DNA of 64,000 nucleotides from a bacterium YEK0313 (GCA_000751295.2 CCMO02000001.1:5300951-5364950); one strand, 5' to 3'. Counted from the first letter of the stretch, positions 50,681 to 60,721 are shown. A program made the numbers and translations. Notes: generated by a model from the sequence alone, not told the origin.

Positions 50681-53600
50681 ATGGCGAGCGGCGCGACGGC
50701 GGCGTGGACCCTGGCGTGCATTCCGACGCCGGCCGGCCGGCATGGCGCGACGCGGCAGCGGTTGAGCCTGTCGGTCTCGGCCGCTGCGCTTCTCGCCGGC
50801 CTCGTGCCGTTCGGCGCGCGGGCCCAGACCCTGCCCAGCGGCGGCACGGTTGCGGCCGGCACGGCGAGCATCGGCGCGCCGCAGGCCGGCGCGCTGACCG
50901 TCAACCAGTCGTCCCAGCGCGCCGTGATCAACTGGAACGCCTTCTCCGTCGGCCCGGGCGGCCGCGTCACGTTCCAGCAGCCCGGCGCCGACGCCGCAAC
51001 CCTCAACCGGGTGACCGGCAGCACCACCTCGACCATTGCCGGACAGATCCAGGCCAATGGACAGGTCTATCTCGTCAATCCGAACGGCATCCTGATCACC
51101 CCGAGCGGCACGGTCGAGACGTCGGGCTTCACCGCCTCGACGCTGGCCACGAGCGACCAGGACTTCATGGCCGGCCGCCGGCGCTTCACCGGCACCGGCG
51201 CCTCCGCCGACGTCACCAACCAGGGAACCATCCGCGTGCGCGGTGGCGGCGATGCCGTGCTGATCGGCGGACGGGTGGCCAATGAAGGAACGATCGCGGC
51301 GCCTGGAGGCCGGGTCGGGCTTGCCGCGGGCGAAGCCGTCTCGGTCGACGTCGAGGGCGACGGCTTCCTGACCGTGTCGGTACCGACCGCCAATCCGGAC
51401 CGCGCCCAGGCGCTGATCCGCCAGACCGGCCGGATCCGGGCCCAGGGCGGCCGGGTGGCGGCGCGGGCTGCGACGAGCGCCGACGTCGCCCGCGCGGCGA
51501 TCCAGCTCGGCGGCACGATCGAGGCCGGCGGCGTCGCCCAGACCGCCGCGGGCCTGCGATTCGGAGCCGCCCCCGAGACAGGCGCGCCGCGTGCCGGCCC
51601 CCCTCGGTCACAGTTCAGTGTGCAGGCCGGCAGGCGGAATGCCCAGCCGCCGCGCGCGAAACCGGCGGGCGCGGCCGGCACTGTCATCGTCGACGGCGGC
51701 GGCGGCGGAACCGTCTTCGCCAACGGCCGCATCGACGCGTCGAGCCCGACGCTGTCAGGCGGCTCGATCACCATCACCGGCCGGATCATCGACCTCACGA
51801 GGGCGCAGCTCGACGCGTCGGGCTCAACCGGCGGCGGCCAGATCCGCATCGGCGGCGACTATCAGGGCGGCGGCTCGCTGCCGCATGCCGAGACCGTCGC
51901 GATCGACGGCGCGAGCACCATCCGAGCCGACGCCCTCCGCTCCGGCCACGGCGGCCGGATCATCGTCTGGTCGGACCACGACACAGGTTTCGCCGGCACG
52001 ATCTCGGCCCGGGGCGGGACGCAAGGGGGTGACGGCGGCTTTGCCGAGGTTTCCAGCAAGGGCACGCTCGCCTTCACCGGAATGGCCGACATGCGCGCCG
52101 CCCTCGGCCGGTTCGGCACGCTGCTGCTCGATCCCTACAACATCGTCATTTCCAATGCGCCGGATGCCGGCCAGGCGACGAGCATCACCGGCGGCACCAC
52201 CACCTTCACGCCGACCGGCACCAGCGTGATCAACGTCGCAACGCTGCAGGCGGCGCTGAACACGGCCAATGTCACCATCACCACCGGCGGCTTCGGCAGC
52301 CCCGGAACCGAGGCCGGCGACATCACGGTGGCGAGCGCCATCACCTGGTCGAGCGCCAGCAGCCTGACGCTCAGCGCCTACCGCAGCATCGCGGTCAATG
52401 CCGCCATCACCAATACCGGCGGCGCCACCATCGACCTGCGCGCCGACAACAGCGGCATGGGCAACGGCACCGTGTCGTTCGGCGCCGGCATCCAGGTGTC
52501 GACCGCCGGCGCGGTGAACGTCTACTACAATCCCGCGAGCAATCCCGCGACGGCGACGCCCTCGGTCAATGCCACGAGCTATGCGACGGGAACCGACTAC
52601 AGCGGCAACATTGCCGGCGGCGGGACAATCACCGCCTTCATGCTGGTCAACAATGTCTACGACCTGCAGAACGTCAACAACAGGCTGTCGGGCAATTATG
52701 CGCTGGGGCGCGACATCGACGCCGGCGTGACGTCCACCTGGAACAGCGGCGCCGGCTTCCTGCCGCTCGGCAATCTGACGCTCAACACGAGCAACTACAG
52801 CATTTCCGGCACTTATTTCAGCGGCATCTTCGACGGCCAGAACCAGGCCATATCCAATTTGACGATCAACCGGGCATCGACCAACCTTGTCGGCGTGTTC
52901 TCGGGCAGTTCGGGCCTGATCCGGAATTTCGGCGTCACCAGCGGAACCATCACCGGCAGCATCTATGTCGGCGGGCTTGTCGGCCAGAACTACGGGACCA
53001 TCATCGATTCCTTCTCGGCCGCGACAGTCTCGGGCTATCGCACGTCCGGCGGACTGGTCGGCTACAATGCGGGCGGCTCGATCCGCTCGTCCCACGCCAC
53101 GGGGAGCGTGACCAACACGTTGCGCGGCCAAGGCTCCGGCGGCGACAATGCCGGCGGTCTCGTCGGCTACAATGGCGCGCTCATCATCGGCTCATACGCG
53201 ACCGGCGCCGTATATGCCCAAGGTTCAGCGGCGGGCGGTCTGGTCGGCCAGAACAATGCACCGATTTCGCAGAGCTACGCGACGGGAAGCGTTTTCGGTT
53301 ACACCGCCGGTGGGCTGGTCGGCGCCAATTCCGGTCCGATCACGCAGACCTATGCAACCGGTGCCGTCTCGGCCACCTACACCCCGCAGAGCGGAGGCCT
53401 GATCGGCTACGACGTGTCGAGCGGCTCGAACGTCACCAATTCCTACTGGGACATCCAGACCACCGGCATGAGCAACGGCAATGGCAGCATTGCCGGAACG
53501 TTCCAGGCCACCGGCCTGACCACCGCCCAGTTCGCCAATGTCGCCAACCTGCCCGGCCTGACCTTCGGCACCACCCCCGGCGCGTCCGGCTTCGTCATGA

Positions 53601-56600
53601 TCTCCGCGGACGGCTCGCTCAACAATGCAGGCGGCGGCCGTGGCGCGGCACGGCCGTTCCTCTTGACCGAATATTCGACCAGCATCGGCAATGCCCACCA
53701 GCTCCAGCTGATGGCGCTCGATCCGTCCGCCTCCTACCGGCTGATGCGCAACATCGACATGTCGGCGGAGCTTTCGCGTCACTGGTTCACGTCGGACGTG
53801 CTCGGCGACGGCTACGGTTTCATGCCTGTCGCGGCCGGCGGAACCCAGTTCACCGGGCGGTTCGACGGTGGCGGCCATACCATCGCGAACCTGGTCATTT
53901 CCCGGTCCGCTCTCAGCAATACCGGCCTGTTCGGCCTGGTTGCCGGAACGGTCGGCAATGTCGGGCTCGTCAACGCGACGGTGACCGGCGCGGCCGATGT
54001 CGGCGCGCTCGCCGGGACCGCCCTTGCCGGCTCCAGCATCACCAATGCCTCTTCGACCGGCACGGTCTCGGGAGTCGCCTCGGTGGGCGGCCTCGTCGGG
54101 GTCAACCGCGGCACGGTGGCGCGGACCTATTCATCCGCCTCCGTCACGGGGCCCGGCGCCGATATCGGCGGCCTCGTGGGCGACAATTCCGGCGCCCTCA
54201 GCCAGTCCTATGCGACCGGCGCCGTCAGCGGCACCGCGGGCAGCGCCGGCGGCCTTGCCGGCAGGAACAATGTTGGCGGCACGATCAGCGACGCCTATGC
54301 GATGGGCGCCGTCAGCGGCGGCAGCGGCCTGGTCGGCACGAACGACGGCACCATCGCACGGACCTACGCGGCGGGCGCCGTGACCGGCCCGGGCCTCGGC
54401 GGCGGGCTGGTCGGCGTGAACAACGGCGTGGTGGGCGCTTCCTACTGGGACACGACGACGACGGGCAAGGGCACCAGCCAGGGCGTCGCCAGCAATTCCG
54501 GCATCTTCAACGCCACCGGCCTGACCACGGCGCAGCTGCAGGATCTGTCGAGCTACCAGGCGACGTTCGGCGGCTGGGACTTCCAGGGCGTCTGGGCGCC
54601 GCCCAACCAGGTCGGTCAGAACAATGGCGCGAGCGTCGCCCACTATCCCGAGCTCTATGCCTTCCTTACCGTGCTGACCATTGCGCCGAACAGCGTCGGC
54701 CGCTTCTACGGCGATGCCAATCCAACGCTGGCGGCGACCTATTACGGCAACCTGAAACCCGGCGACAGCTTCGCGACGCTGGCAAGCCTGACCACCTCGG
54801 CCGCGCAATTCTCCAATGTCGGCGACTACGGCATCACGGCGTCGGGCGCGTCGGTGACGAGCCCGTCGGGCAATGCCTATCGGCTGATCTATATTCCGGG
54901 CACGCTGACGGTGAATGCGCGTCCGCTGACCATCTCGGCCGACGCGAAGACCCGGATCTATGGCGATACCACCGACCCGGCCCTGACCTACCGGATCACC
55001 GGCGGCGCATTGCTGAACGGCGACCAGCTCACCGGCGGCCTGACCACCGCGGCGAATGCGACCAGCAATGTCGGCAGCTACGCCATCAATCTCGGCACGC
55101 TCGGCCATTCCAACTATGCCATCACCTATGTAACGGCCAACGAAACCATCACGGCCCGGCAGATCACGGTGACCGCCGATGCGGCGGCGCGTCATTATGG
55201 CGACGCCAACCCGACCTTCACCTACACGGTCGGCGGTCTCGGCCTCGTCAACGGCGACCAGCTCTCCGGCGCGCTGGCCACCACGGCGACCGCTGCTTCC
55301 GCTGTCGGCAGCTATGCCATCACGCTCGGAAGCCTCGGCAATCCCAACTACGAGATCACCGGCTTCACCGCGGCCAGCCTCGGCGTCACCGCCCGCCCGA
55401 TCACGGTGACCGCCGCGGCGCAGACGCGGTCCTACGGAGAGGCGAATCCGACGCTGACCTATGCGGTCGGCGGCCTCGGCCTCGCCAATGGCGATACGCT
55501 CGGCGGATCGCTGGCGACAGCGGCGACGGCAGCGTCGGGCGTCGGCAACTACGCCATCACCGCCGGCACGCTCGGCGATCCCAACTATCAGATCACGAGT
55601 TTCGCCGGCGCCAGCCTCGGCGTCACCGCGCGGCCGATCACCATCGTCGCCGACGCCAGGAGCCGCGTCTATGGCGACGCCAATCCGGCGCTGACCTACA
55701 GCATCGGCGGCATGGGCCTCGCCAACGGCGACAGCCTGACCGGCGGCCTCGCGACGACCGCGACGAGCACCAGCAATGTCGGCAGCTACGCCATCACGCA
55801 GGGCGATCTCGCGGCCTCGTCCAACTATGCCGTCACCTATGTCGGCGCCGGCCTCGCCGTCACCCAGCGCGCCATCACCGTCACCGCCGATGCCAGGAAC
55901 CGCATCTACGGCGACGCCAACCCCGCACTCACCGCCAGCCTCGGCGTCACCGCGCGGCCGATCACCATCGTCGCCGACGCCAGGAGCCGCGTCTATGGCG
56001 ACGCCAATCCAGCGCTGACCTACAGCATCGGCGGCATGGGCCTCGCCAACGGCGACAGCCTGACCGGCGGCCTCGCGACGACCGCGACGAGCACCAGCAA
56101 TGTCGGCAGCTACGCCATCACGCAGGGCGACCTCGCGGCCTCGTCCAACTATGCCGTCACCTATGTCGGCGCCGGCCTCGCCGTCACCCAGCGCGCCATC
56201 ACCGTCACCGCCGATGCCAGGAACCGCATCTACGGCGACGCCAACCCCGCACTCACCTGGCAGGTGACGAGCGGCTCCCTGGCCGGCGGCGACAGCCTGA
56301 CCGGAGGCCTCGCGACGGCGGCGACCGGCGCCAGCAATGTCGGCAGCTATCCGATCACGCAGGGCGACCTCGCGGCCTCGTCCAACTACGCCCTGACCTA
56401 TGTCGGCGCCAGCCTCACCGTCACCCAGCGCGCCATCGCCGTCACCGCCGATGCCAAGAGCCGCGCCTATGGGGACGCCAACCCGACACTCACCTGGCAG
56501 GTGACGATCGGCTCGCTGGCCGCCGGCGACAGCCTGACCGGCAATCTCGCGACGGCGGCGACCGGCACCAGCGCCGTCGGCAGCTACGCCATCACGCAGG

Positions 56601-58723
56601 GCGACCTCGCAGCGTCCCCGAACTATGTCCTGACCTATGTCGAGGCCAATCTCGCCGTCACCCAGCGGGCCATCACGATCACCGCCGACGCCAAGACGCG
56701 CATCTATGGCGATGCCAATCCGGCCCTGACCTACAGTATCGGCGGCATGGGCCTCATGGCCGGCGACAGCCTGACCGGCGGCCTCGCGACGGCCGCGACG
56801 AGCAGCAGCAATGTCGGCAGCCATGCCATCACGCAGGGCGACCTCGCGGCCTCGTCCAACTATGCCGTCACCTATGTCGGCGCCAGCCTCACCGTCACCC
56901 AGCGCGCCATCACCATCACGGCGGACGCCAGCAACCGCGTCTATGGCGACGCCAATCCGGCGCTGACCTACAGCGTCGGCGGCCTGGGCCTCGTCGCCGG
57001 CGACAGCCTGACCGGCGGCCTCGCGACGGCCGCGACGAGCATCAGCAATGTCGGCAGCTATGCGATCACCCAAGGCGACCTCGCCGCATCGTCCAATTAT
57101 GCCGTGAGCTATGTCGGGGCCAGTCTCGCGATCGCCCAGCGCGCCATCACCGTCACCGCCGATGCCAGGGGCCGCGCCTATGGCGAGGCCAATCCGCCGC
57201 TGACCTGGCAGGTGACGGCAGGCTCCCTCGCCGCCGGCGACAGCCTGACCGGCAGCCTCGCGACGACGGCGACGAGCGCCAGCAATGTCGGCAGCTACGC
57301 CATCACGCAGGGCGACCTCGCCGCCTCGTCCAACTATGCCTTGACCTATGTCGGCGCCGGCCTCGCCGTGACCGCGCGGCCGATCAGCATCGCGGCCGAC
57401 GCCGGGAGCCGCGCCTATGGCGAGGCCAATCCGGCGCTGACCTACAGCATCGGCGGCATGGGCCTTGCCAACGGCGACAGTCTCACCGGCGGCCTGGCGA
57501 CGGCGGCGACCGGCGCCAGCAATGTCGGCAGCTACGCCATCACGCAGGGCGACCTGGCAGCCTCGGCGAACTACGCCGTGACCTATGCCGGCGCCAGCCT
57601 CGCCGTCACCCCGCGCGCCGTCACCCTCACCGCCGATGCCAGGAGCCGCGTCTATGGCGACGCCAATCCCGCGCTGACCTACAGCATCGGCGGCATGGGC
57701 CTTGCCAACGGCGACAGCCTGACCGGTGGCCTCGCGACGGCGGCCACCGGCACCAGCAATGTCGGCAGCTATGCCATCACGCAGGGCGACCTCGCGGCCT
57801 CGCCCAACTATGCCCTGACCTATGTCGGCGCCGCCCTCGCCGTCACCCGGCGCGCCGTCACGGTCACCGCCGATGCCGGCAGCCGCGTCTATGGCGAGGC
57901 CAATCCGGTGCTGACCTGGCAGGTGACCAGCGGTACGCTGGTCAACGGCGACAGCCTGACCGGCAGCCTCGCGACGGCGGCCACCGGCACCAGCCATGTC
58001 GGTACCTATGCGATCACGCAAGGCACGCTCGGCAACGGCAACTATGCCGTCACCTTCGTCGGAGCCGATCTCGCGGTCACCGCCCGCACGATCACCGTCA
58101 CCGCCGACGCCAAGAGCCGGATCTATGGCGAAGCCAATCCGGCGCTGACCTATGGCGTCGGCGGCATGGGCCTCGTCAATGGCGACACCCTGTCGGGCGC
58201 CCTGGCGACCGCGGCCACCGGCCTCTCCGGCGCCGGCAGCTATGCCATCGCGCTCGGTTCGCTCGCCAATGCCAACTACACCATCACGGGTTTTGCCGGC
58301 GCGAGCCTGACGGTCACGCCCCGCCCCGTAACCATCACGGCGCTCGACCTTGCCAAGAGCTTCGGTCAGCCCGACCCGGCGCTCGCCTACAGCATCGGCG
58401 GCATGGGCCTCGTCAACGGCGACCAGGTTGCCGGCGCCCTCGCGCGCGAGGCCGGCGAGACGGTCGGCAGCTACGCCATCCTGCAGGGCTCGCTGGCCCT
58501 TTCGCCCAACTATCTCCTGGCCTTCCAGCCGGGCCGGCTGTCCGTCAGCCCGGTGCCCGCTCCGGTGTCGATCAGCCAGCTTGCGACCCTCACCGCGCCG
58601 GCACCGGACCTCACCGGCTCCGGCGGCACGACCGCGCTCGACGGACTCACCGAAAGCGCCGCCGCAGGCGGCACCGGCCCGTCCTGCCGCCAGCAGCCGT
58701 CGGGCGGCATGACCTGCCCGTGA
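50681..58723 (+). CDS. Giant two-partner-secretion adhesin (FHA-type) with GLUG and MBG/YDG repeats
   Basis: This ~2680-residue exoprotein has an extended signal peptide (hydrophobic LSLSVSAAALLAGLVPFG, cleavage after ARA at ~48), then a TPS domain with the hallmark VNPNGI near residue 133, and a beta-helical stretch to ~550. GLUG-type repeats (GGLVGYN, GGLVGQN, SYATGAV) lie at ~755-930 and ~1105-1270. Seventeen ~79-residue MBG/YDG-type units (YGDANPALTY, NVGSYAITQGDL, NYAVTYVGA) run from ~1332 to ~2620; the sixth is truncated. The short tail has two cysteines near the end. Secretion needs a TpsB channel, not found in the window. The start at 50681 has AGAGGG five bases upstream; an ATG at 50621 is an alternative. 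It sits between phnE and phnF. Confidence 0.88.
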   Translation: MASGATAAWTLACIPTPAGRHGATRQRLSLSVSAAALLAGLVPFGARAQTLPSGGTVAAGTASIGAPQAGALTVNQSSQRAVINWNAFSVGPGGRVTFQQPGADAATLNRVTGSTTSTIAGQIQANGQVYLVNPNGILITPSGTVETSGFTASTLATSDQDFMAGRRRFTGTGASADVTNQGTIRVRGGGDAVLIGGRVANEGTIAAPGGRVGLAAGEAVSVDVEGDGFLTVSVPTANPDRAQALIRQTGRIRAQGGRVAARAATSADVARAAIQLGGTIEAGGVAQTAAGLRFGAAPETGAPRAGPPRSQFSVQAGRRNAQPPRAKPAGAAGTVIVDGGGGGTVFANGRIDASSPTLSGGSITITGRIIDLTRAQLDASGSTGGGQIRIGGDYQGGGSLPHAETVAIDGASTIRADALRSGHGGRIIVWSDHDTGFAGTISARGGTQGGDGGFAEVSSKGTLAFTGMADMRAALGRFGTLLLDPYNIVISNAPDAGQATSITGGTTTFTPTGTSVINVATLQAALNTANVTITTGGFGSPGTEAGDITVASAITWSSASSLTLSAYRSIAVNAAITNTGGATIDLRADNSGMGNGTVSFGAGIQVSTAGAVNVYYNPASNPATATPSVNATSYATGTDYSGNIAGGGTITAFMLVNNVYDLQNVNNRLSGNYALGRDIDAGVTSTWNSGAGFLPLGNLTLNTSNYSISGTYFSGIFDGQNQAISNLTINRASTNLVGVFSGSSGLIRNFGVTSGTITGSIYVGGLVGQNYGTIIDSFSAATVSGYRTSGGLVGYNAGGSIRSSHATGSVTNTLRGQGSGGDNAGGLVGYNGALIIGSYATGAVYAQGSAAGGLVGQNNAPISQSYATGSVFGYTAGGLVGANSGPITQTYATGAVSATYTPQSGGLIGYDVSSGSNVTNSYWDIQTTGMSNGNGSIAGTFQATGLTTAQFANVANLPGLTFGTTPGASGFVMISADGSLNNAGGGRGAARPFLLTEYSTSIGNAHQLQLMALDPSASYRLMRNIDMSAELSRHWFTSDVLGDGYGFMPVAAGGTQFTGRFDGGGHTIANLVISRSALSNTGLFGLVAGTVGNVGLVNATVTGAADVGALAGTALAGSSITNASSTGTVSGVASVGGLVGVNRGTVARTYSSASVTGPGADIGGLVGDNSGALSQSYATGAVSGTAGSAGGLAGRNNVGGTISDAYAMGAVSGGSGLVGTNDGTIARTYAAGAVTGPGLGGGLVGVNNGVVGASYWDTTTTGKGTSQGVASNSGIFNATGLTTAQLQDLSSYQATFGGWDFQGVWAPPNQVGQNNGASVAHYPELYAFLTVLTIAPNSVGRFYGDANPTLAATYYGNLKPGDSFATLASLTTSAAQFSNVGDYGITASGASVTSPSGNAYRLIYIPGTLTVNARPLTISADAKTRIYGDTTDPALTYRITGGALLNGDQLTGGLTTAANATSNVGSYAINLGTLGHSNYAITYVTANETITARQITVTADAAARHYGDANPTFTYTVGGLGLVNGDQLSGALATTATAASAVGSYAITLGSLGNPNYEITGFTAASLGVTARPITVTAAAQTRSYGEANPTLTYAVGGLGLANGDTLGGSLATAATAASGVGNYAITAGTLGDPNYQITSFAGASLGVTARPITIVADARSRVYGDANPALTYSIGGMGLANGDSLTGGLATTATSTSNVGSYAITQGDLAASSNYAVTYVGAGLAVTQRAITVTADARNRIYGDANPALTASLGVTARPITIVADARSRVYGDANPALTYSIGGMGLANGDSLTGGLATTATSTSNVGSYAITQGDLAASSNYAVTYVGAGLAVTQRAITVTADARNRIYGDANPALTWQVTSGSLAGGDSLTGGLATAATGASNVGSYPITQGDLAASSNYALTYVGASLTVTQRAIAVTADAKSRAYGDANPTLTWQVTIGSLAAGDSLTGNLATAATGTSAVGSYAITQGDLAASPNYVLTYVEANLAVTQRAITITADAKTRIYGDANPALTYSIGGMGLMAGDSLTGGLATAATSSSNVGSHAITQGDLAASSNYAVTYVGASLTVTQRAITITADASNRVYGDANPALTYSVGGLGLVAGDSLTGGLATAATSISNVGSYAITQGDLAASSNYAVSYVGASLAIAQRAITVTADARGRAYGEANPPLTWQVTAGSLAAGDSLTGSLATTATSASNVGSYAITQGDLAASSNYALTYVGAGLAVTARPISIAADAGSRAYGEANPALTYSIGGMGLANGDSLTGGLATAATGASNVGSYAITQGDLAASANYAVTYAGASLAVTPRAVTLTADARSRVYGDANPALTYSIGGMGLANGDSLTGGLATAATGTSNVGSYAITQGDLAASPNYALTYVGAALAVTRRAVTVTADAGSRVYGEANPVLTWQVTSGTLVNGDSLTGSLATAATGTSHVGTYAITQGTLGNGNYAVTFVGADLAVTARTITVTADAKSRIYGEANPALTYGVGGMGLVNGDTLSGALATAATGLSGAGSYAIALGSLANANYTITGFAGASLTVTPRPVTITALDLAKSFGQPDPALAYSIGGMGLVNGDQVAGALAREAGETVGSYAILQGSLALSPNYLLAFQPGRLSVSPVPAPVSISQLATLTAPAPDLTGSGGTTALDGLTESAAAGGTGPSCRQQPSGGMTCP
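54674..58540 (+). repeat. Tandem MBG/YDG-type repeat block in the adhesin gene
   Basis: Seventeen units of about 237 bases encode segments starting ITVTADARSRxYGDANP and ending LAVTQRA or LxVTARP. Identity between units rises toward the centre, and the two units at 55634 and 55958 are the same at the protein level, suggesting recent copying. Confidence 0.85.
55610..56257 (+). repeat. Recent 324-bp in-frame tandem duplication in the adhesin
   Basis: 55610-55933 and 55934-56257 are identical except for two synonymous changes (55687 G versus 56011 A; 55807 T versus 56131 C). The junction joins ANPALT of one unit to ASLGVTARP from the end of another, creating the truncated sixth unit. 324 is 108 codons, not a multiple of the 79-codon unit. 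Confidence 0.92.
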
Positions 58724-58733
58724 CGCACAAGCA

Positions 58734-58761
58734 TGCCGGCCGGCGCGCGGCGCGGCCGGCA
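58734..58761. terminator. Hairpin between the convergent adhesin and phnF genes
   Basis: TGCCGGCCG pairs with CGGCCGGCA around a ten-base loop, filling the 45-base gap. It could stop transcription from both sides, although no U-run is present. Confidence 0.5.
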
Positions 58762-58768
58762 AGAGCCG

Positions 58769-59488
58769 TCAATTGGCGATCGTGATGCGCACGCGGTCGG
58801 CCGAGAAATGCGACCGCGACCATTGGACCGGCACGCCGTCGCGGTCGACATTGACGCTTTCCATCACCAGGATCGGCCGGCCTGCCGCCACTTCCAGCCG
58901 CACGGCGTCGACCGCATCGGCAATGCCGCCGCCGACCCGCGTCAGCGAGCGGCGGTAGTCGGCGACGCCGCAGGCGGCGAGCGCCGCCGTGATCGAGCCG
59001 GTCGCGGCATAGACCTCCGGCACCCTGGCGAAGCGCGGCATCGGAAAGGCCGCGATCGCCCAGGAGATCGGCACGCCGTCGGCGAAATGGGCGCTGTCGA
59101 TGACGACGACCGGCGCCTCCGCGGCGAGCCCGAGCGCCTCGGCCATTTCAGGCGTGGCGCCGGCGACGCGATGGTCGATGAGGCGGCCGGCCGGTTCGCG
59201 GGCCTGGCCGAGAACGATCTCGGAGAAACGCGTACGCGCGCCGATCGGATAGGCCAGCGGCTTGGCCTCCACATAGGTGCCCGAGCCCTGCGTGACCCGC
59301 ACCAGCCCCTTGTCGACCAGCGACTTCAGCGCCTGCCGCACCGTGTGCCGGTTCACGCCGAATCGCTCCGACAGCGCCGCCTCGGTCGGCAGGCGCTCGC
59401 CCGACGCCAGGGCGCCGCTGGCGATCTCGGCCTCGATCGCCTCCGCGATCTGCCGCCAGACCGTTACTCCGCCGCCGCGTGCCAGCAT
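58769..59488 (-). CDS. phnF: GntR-family phosphonate regulator
   Basis: The 239-residue protein has a winged helix-turn-helix of the GntR/HutC type (LPTEAALSERFGVNRHTVRQ, residues ~33-52) and a C-terminal UTRA ligand domain (ARTRFSEIVLGQ, ESVNVDRDGVPVQWSRSHF). PhnF represses phn genes. GAGG precedes its ATG. It is divergent from phnG with the palindrome at 59630 between them. Confidence 0.92.
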   Translation of the reverse strand: MLARGGGVTVWRQIAEAIEAEIASGALASGERLPTEAALSERFGVNRHTVRQALKSLVDKGLVRVTQGSGTYVEAKPLAYPIGARTRFSEIVLGQAREPAGRLIDHRVAGATPEMAEALGLAAEAPVVVIDSAHFADGVPISWAIAAFPMPRFARVPEVYAATGSITAALAACGVADYRRSLTRVGGGIADAVDAVRLEVAAGRPILVMESVNVDRDGVPVQWSRSHFSADRVRITIAN

Positions 59489-59629
59489 GGTCCTCGATCC
59501 GTCATCCGCCTGTCACCGCTCAAAGCCGAAATGCGGCGCTTCCAGACGCTTCCGTCCTTCCGCCCCCGCGATCGGTCCGTCGATACCATGCCGCTCCGCC
59601 TTGATCATCAGGCCCGGCCGTCATAAAAG

Positions 59630-59651
59630 TATAATCATCTAGATGAATATA
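59630..59651. promoter_or_regulatory. 22-base palindrome, probable PhnF operator of phnGHIJKL
   Basis: The centre TCATCTAGATGA is a perfect 12-base palindrome; one mismatched pair and then TATA arms extend it to 22 bases. TATAAT at 59630-59635 could be the -10 of the phnG promoter, so a bound repressor would block it. An ATG at 59643 lies within the palindrome. Confidence 0.55.
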
Positions 59652-59657
59652 CAAATC

Positions 59658-60134
59658 ATGACCGACACACAGAGCCCCATCGATTCCCCTCCCGCCGAAA
59701 CGGCCGCCCGCAAGGCCGCCATGGCGATCGCCGCCCGCGCCACCGTGGCCGAGCTTGCACCGGTCGAGACCGCGGTCTCGCCCATGCCCGAGATCCGCAC
59801 GCTGCGGCAGCCCGAAATCGGCCTCGTCATGGTGCGCGGCCGGGTCGGCGGCGACGGCGCGCCGTTCAATCTCGGCGAAGCCACCGTCACCCGCGCGGCG
59901 GTCGCGCTCGCCGGCGGCGAGATCGGTTTCGGCCACGTGCTCGGCCGCGACCTCGACAAGGCGCGCCTTGCCGCGCTCGCCGACGCGCTCTGGCAGGTGC
60001 CGGCCCATCGCGCGGCGGTGGAAGCCGTGCTCGCCCCCGTCCGCGACCGGCTCGCCGCCGAGCGCAAGCTCAGCGCCGAACGGACCGCGGCCACCCGCGT
60101 CGACTTCTTCACCATGGTGCGCGGAGACAATTGA
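59658..60134 (+). CDS. phnG: C-P lyase complex subunit PhnG
   Basis: The ~158-residue subunit has RKAAMAIAARATVAELAP, RTLRQPEIGLVMVRGRVGG and the conserved FNLGEATVTRAAVAL and GHVLGRDLDKARLAALADAL. PhnG is part of the PhnGHIJ core that attaches phosphonate to ATP-derived ribose. The ATG at 59658 is taken because the one at 59643 is inside the operator palindrome; neither has a clear ribosome site, and a leaderless start at 59643 is possible. Confidence 0.9.
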   Translation: MTDTQSPIDSPPAETAARKAAMAIAARATVAELAPVETAVSPMPEIRTLRQPEIGLVMVRGRVGGDGAPFNLGEATVTRAAVALAGGEIGFGHVLGRDLDKARLAALADALWQVPAHRAAVEAVLAPVRDRLAAERKLSAERTAATRVDFFTMVRGDN

Positions 60135-60721
60135 TGGCCATCGCCAGCGCCTATTCCGATCCCGTCCACGAGGCGCAGCGCGCCTTCCGCGCCACGATGA
60201 ACGCGCTCGCCCGGCCCGGCACGATCCAGCCGGTCGCCGGCCTCGCCGAAGCGCCCCGCCCGCTCAGCCCGGTGGCCGCGGCGGTGGTGCTGGCGCTCGT
60301 CGACTTCGAGACCAGCCTCTATCTCGATCCGGCCGCCGCGACCGAGGAGACGAGGGCCTACCTGACCTTTCACAGCGGCGCGCGGCTGACCGACGATCCG
60401 TCCAAGGCGAATTTCGCTGTGATCGCCGATCCCCTGGCGCTCGGCGACCTCGCGGGCTTCGCGCTCGGCACCGACGCCTATCCCGACCGGTCCACCACGC
60501 TCGTCCTGCAGGTGCCGGCGCTCGGCACCGGCCGGACATTCCGCCTCGAAGGTCCCGGCATCAAGGGCGAGGCGACGCTTGCCGCGGCAGGCCTTCCCGA
60601 GGACATCGCCGCCGCGCTTGCCGCCAACCATGCGCTGTTCCCGCGCGGCGTCGACCTCGTGCTCGCCGGCCCTTCCGGCATTGCCGGCCTGCCGCGCACC
60701 ACCCGCATCAGCGAGGCCTGA
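60134..60721 (+). CDS. phnH: C-P lyase complex subunit PhnH
   Basis: The 195-residue PhnH has AQRAFRATMNALARPGTI at the N-terminus, LVDFETSLYL and the LxxGTDAYPDRSTTLVLQV region. It is a PLP-transferase-fold protein without the PLP lysine and a core subunit of the complex. Its ATG overlaps the phnG stop by one base. Confidence 0.95.
   Translation: MAIASAYSDPVHEAQRAFRATMNALARPGTIQPVAGLAEAPRPLSPVAAAVVLALVDFETSLYLDPAAATEETRAYLTFHSGARLTDDPSKANFAVIADPLALGDLAGFALGTDAYPDRSTTLVLQVPALGTGRTFRLEGPGIKGEATLAAAGLPEDIAAALAANHALFPRGVDLVLAGPSGIAGLPRTTRISEA

Noticed and set aside
54131..58762. A 1543-codon minus-strand frame opposite the adhesin repeats
   Set aside because: Repetition there mirrors the repeat DNA of the adhesin; no start context, and the plus strand has the NPNGI and MBG features.
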